Positions 61,836 through 64,000 of a stretch of DNA of 64,000 nt are shown here, piece by piece. The stretch lies in assembly GCF_006715395.1 (NCBI RefSeq), contig NZ_VFNC01000003.1, positions 992,001 through 1,056,000 on the forward strand, written 5' to 3'. Below the pieces are notes generated by a model that saw nothing but the letters and a program-made list of their open reading frames with translations, had not been told where the DNA came from and ran no database searches. The number at the start of each line of letters is the position of its first letter. Positions within the stretch are counted from its first letter, which is position 1. This DNA is from Streptomyces sp. SLBN-31 (lineage in GTDB: Bacteria > Actinomycetota > Actinomycetes > Streptomycetales > Streptomycetaceae). The translations under genes were made by a program, and so were the position numbers.

Positions 61836-61880
61836 GTTCCCACGGAACTTTTGTACGTCGTTCCCACGGAACTTTTGTAC
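61836..61880. repeat. Duplicated 21-bp element with inner inverted repeat
   Basis: Two exact copies, 61836-61856 and 61860-61880, 24 bases apart. Each opens with GTTCC-CAC-GGAAC and then ACTTTTGTAC-type bases. They lie 31 bases upstream of the holin-like gene, where an operator would be expected. Perfect identity suggests a recent duplication or selection. Confidence 0.7.
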
Positions 61881-61892
61881 CGTCCCGTCAGA

Positions 61893-63329
61893 TCATGCCG
61901 GACGGCTGTCATCATCGCCTGCCCCGCCCGGCACTTGGGCAACCGCGCCTCGCTCGGCGGCCTTCTCCTCGGCGATCCGGCGGTGCTCGGCGGCCTTCTT
62001 CTCGTGGATCGCCGCCATCCGCAGGTGGTACGCCGGGTCGTCCTCCTCGTAGATGTCCGGGATGCCGTCGGCGTCCTCGTCCCGCTCCTCGGCCTCGCAC
62101 AGCCTGCGGTACTTGGCGTTGCGGATCTTAAGCAGCACGGTCGCCAGGGTCGCGGCGATGAGGGACCCGGTCAGTACGGCGGCCTTGACCTCGTCGGTCA
62201 GTACGGCGTCGCCGTCGAAGGCCAGCTCCCCGATGAGCAGCGACACCGTGAAGCCGATGCCGGCCAGCGTGGCCACCGCGAACACGTCCGCCCACTCGAG
62301 ATCCCCGCTGAGCGAGGCCCTGGTGAAACGTGCCGTCAGCCAGGTGCCGCCGAAGATCCCGACCGCCTTGCCGACCACGAGCCCCAGCACCACGCCCAGC
62401 GTCTCCGGCTTGGTGAACACATCGCCCAGCGCCCCGCCCGAGACGGCGACACCCGCGCTGAACAGCGCGAACAGGGGAACGGCGAGACCCGCCGACAGGG
62501 GGCGCACCAGGTGTTCGATCTGCTCCCCGGGGGAGTGTGCCTCGCCCTCGTGGCGGTGGCAGCGCAGCATCAGACCCATGGCGACGCCCGCGATGGTCGC
62601 GTGGACCCCGCTGTTGTACATCAGCCCCCAGATGACGAGCGCGAGGGGGGCGTACACGTACCAGCCGCGCACGCCCTTCCTCAGAAGCAGCCAGAAGACC
62701 GCGAGCCCCACGACGGCGCCGCCGAGCGCGGCGAAGTCGATGGAGCCGGTGAAGAAGACGGCGATGATCAGGATCGCGAAGAGGTCGTCGACGACGGCGA
62801 GGGTGAGCAGGAAGGCGCGCAGGGCGCTCGGCAGGGATGTGCCGATGACGGCGAGCACGGCGAGCGCGAAGGCGATGTCGGTGGCGGTCGGTACCGCCCA
62901 GCCCCGGAGGGAGCCGGCGCCGGTGATGTTGGTGAGGGTGTACACGAGCGCCGGTACGGCCATGCCGCACAGGGCCGCGACGACCGGCAGGACGGCGGCC
63001 TTGGGGTCGCGCAGGTCACCGGCGACGAGCTCGCGTTTCAGCTCGATGCCGGCCACGAAGAAGAAGACCGCGAGCAGGCCGTCGGCGGCCCAGTGGGCGA
63101 CCGAGAGGTGCAGTCCGAGGGCAGCCGGGCCGAAGCGGAAGTGGCTGACGCTCTCGTAACTGTCGTGCAGCGCGGGGATGTTCGCCCAGATCAGTGCCGT
63201 GACCGCGGCCGCGAGCAGCAGTACGCCACCGACGGTCTCGGTGCGCAGCGCGTCCGCGACGTAGGTCCGTTCGGGCAGGGAGAGGCGTCCGAGGACCTTG
63301 CGGGGGGTGCTGCTGCGGGCGGGGGACAC
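61893..63329 (-). CDS. nhaA: Na+/H+ antiporter NhaA
   Basis: 478 residues with about 12 helices. NhaA hallmarks: FFFVAGIELKRELVAGDL, ALCGMAVPALVYTLTN, and the ion-binding Asp pair in VVDDLFAILIIAVFF; GWAVPTATDIAFALAVL precedes it. An extra ~70-residue C-terminal tail holds an Asp-rich DEDADGIPDIYEEDDP loop and a charged helix, longer than E. coli NhaA. GTG 63329 follows GGAGG. Removes Na+ in exchange for H+. Confidence 0.95.
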   Translation of the reverse strand: MSPARSSTPRKVLGRLSLPERTYVADALRTETVGGVLLLAAAVTALIWANIPALHDSYESVSHFRFGPAALGLHLSVAHWAADGLLAVFFFVAGIELKRELVAGDLRDPKAAVLPVVAALCGMAVPALVYTLTNITGAGSLRGWAVPTATDIAFALAVLAVIGTSLPSALRAFLLTLAVVDDLFAILIIAVFFTGSIDFAALGGAVVGLAVFWLLLRKGVRGWYVYAPLALVIWGLMYNSGVHATIAGVAMGLMLRCHRHEGEAHSPGEQIEHLVRPLSAGLAVPLFALFSAGVAVSGGALGDVFTKPETLGVVLGLVVGKAVGIFGGTWLTARFTRASLSGDLEWADVFAVATLAGIGFTVSLLIGELAFDGDAVLTDEVKAAVLTGSLIAATLATVLLKIRNAKYRRLCEAEERDEDADGIPDIYEEDDPAYHLRMAAIHEKKAAEHRRIAEEKAAERGAVAQVPGGAGDDDSRPA

Positions 63330-63426
63330 GGGGAGACCTCCGGTCGGTGGGCAGGGCAGTGCTCTTCGCCGACCAGACTTCCCGGCACACCTGGAGGATC
63401 ACGTTTGCTTTGTTTAGTTTACCTAA

Positions 63427-63461
63427 TGGGGGCGTCCGGCGCGCTGTGCCGGACGCCCCCA
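63427..63461 (-). terminator. Hairpin terminator of acs
   Basis: 14-bp perfect stem (63427-63440 and 63448-63461) with a 7-base loop, 15 bases after the acs stop codon. Beyond it, an AT-rich stretch (TTAGGTAAACTAAACAAAG on the minus strand) leads to nhaA and may hold its promoter. Confidence 0.8.
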
Positions 63462-63475
63462 CGGGACGAAGGCCC

Positions 63476-64000
63476 TCAGTCCTCGCTGGACGCCGCCGGC
63501 AGCTTCGACTGGATGAGGTCCATGACGGTGGAGTCCGTCAGCGTGGTGACGTCACCGAGCTGGCGGTTCTCGGCGACGTCGCGCAGCAGGCGGCGCATGA
63601 TCTTGCCGGAGCGGGTCTTGGGCAGTTCGGCCACCGGCAGGATCCGCTTGGGCTTGGCGATCGGGCCGAGCGTGGCACCGACGTGGTTGCGCAGCTCGGC
63701 GATCAGGTCCTCGGTCTCGGCGGCGGTGCCGCGCAGGATGACGAAGGCAACGATCGCCTGTCCGGTGGTCTCGTCCGTCGCGCCGACGACGGCCGCCTCG
63801 GCGACCGACGGGTGGGACACCAGCGCCGACTCCACCTCGGTGGTGGAGATGTTGTGCCCGGACACGAGCATCACGTCGTCGACCCGGCCCAGCAGCCAGA
63901 TGTCGCCGTCGTCGTCCTTCTTCGCGCCGTCGCCGGCGAAGTACTTGCCCTCGAAGCGGGACCAGTACGTGTCGATGAAGCGCTCGTCGTCGCCCCAGAT
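63476..64000 (-). CDS. acs: Acetyl-CoA synthetase, C-terminal part (runs off the window)
   Basis: The last 174 residues. Seen: IWGDDERFIDTYWSRFEGKY, GDGAKKDDDGDIWLLGRVDD, VMLVSGHNIST (hinge and CoA-site motif), and PKTRSGKIMRRLLR with the conserved lysine that is acetylated to control activity. Makes acetyl-CoA from acetate, ATP and CoA. The upstream two thirds lie beyond the right edge. Confidence 0.95.
   Translation of the reverse strand: MWGDDERFIDTYWSRFEGKYFAGDGAKKDDDGDIWLLGRVDDVMLVSGHNISTTEVESALVSHPSVAEAAVVGATDETTGQAIVAFVILRGTAAETEDLIAELRNHVGATLGPIAKPKRILPVAELPKTRSGKIMRRLLRDVAENRQLGDVTTLTDSTVMDLIQSKLPAASSED

Overview
The window is high-GC actinobacterial DNA with strong third-position GC bias. 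Gene content and order (recR, ask-asd, flotillin, wblA, two arsA-like genes, crp, nth, marP, nhaA, acs) match the core chromosome of a Streptomyces species. From memory, the order runs parallel to the S. coelicolor SCO3619 to SCO3563 interval, in descending gene numbers. All functions are inferred from reading the sequence; no search was run.

Region 1 (1-28529) is chromosomal: the end of a YbaB/EbfC gene, recR, a DUF5063 gene, PhzF, a TSUP permease, the ask-asd lysine/threonine/methionine entry operon, an ECF sigma factor coupled to a membrane-anchored partner, SURF1, an S9 peptidase, a two-RCK ion-channel protein, an ArsP_1/DUF318 permease with a His-rich TIGR03943 partner, a fused alpha-beta glycyl-tRNA synthetase, a PucR regulator, and a YqiJ-like / flotillin / 1614-residue AAA ATPase set. 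Two identical 15-bp palindromes lie between the PucR gene and the flotillin set. A secreted amidase-like protein and a lipoprotein close the region.

Region 2 (28777-44499) is an intact-looking actinomycete integrative and conjugative element (AICE) in a tRNA-Pro(CGG) gene, bounded by 45-bp perfect direct repeats. From right to left it carries integrase, excisionase, an iteron-like array, a DUF3631 ATPase, a prim-pol replication protein, small Spd-like transfer proteins, an FtsK/TraB-type translocase, a DUF2637 protein, and GntR and XRE regulators. Next to attL are three membrane-protein genes of unknown function, two of them strikingly AT-rich; these look like cargo. The element brings its own terminator for the tRNA; the old tRNA terminator now sits outside attL, 15.7 kb away.

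Region 3 (44530-64000) returns to conserved chromosome: Pr6Pr membrane protein, metallophosphoesterase, YqeY, a class A penicillin-binding protein, wblA, two ArsA/Get3-type ATPases (one lacking the signature lysine), DUF4177, RidA, NUDIX, MBL hydrolase, a nucleotidyltransferase, Crp, endonuclease III with a histone-H1-like tail, CoA pyrophosphatase, MarP protease, an alpha/beta hydrolase, a holin-like protein, NhaA, and the C-terminal part of acetyl-CoA synthetase running off the right edge.

Best candidates for something undescribed are (a) the flotillin/YqiJ/giant ATPase set with its palindromic operators, and (b) the AICE: two arrays sharing a CCGCTA core (possible transfer or replication sites), a duplicated leader motif, and the AT-rich cargo pair.
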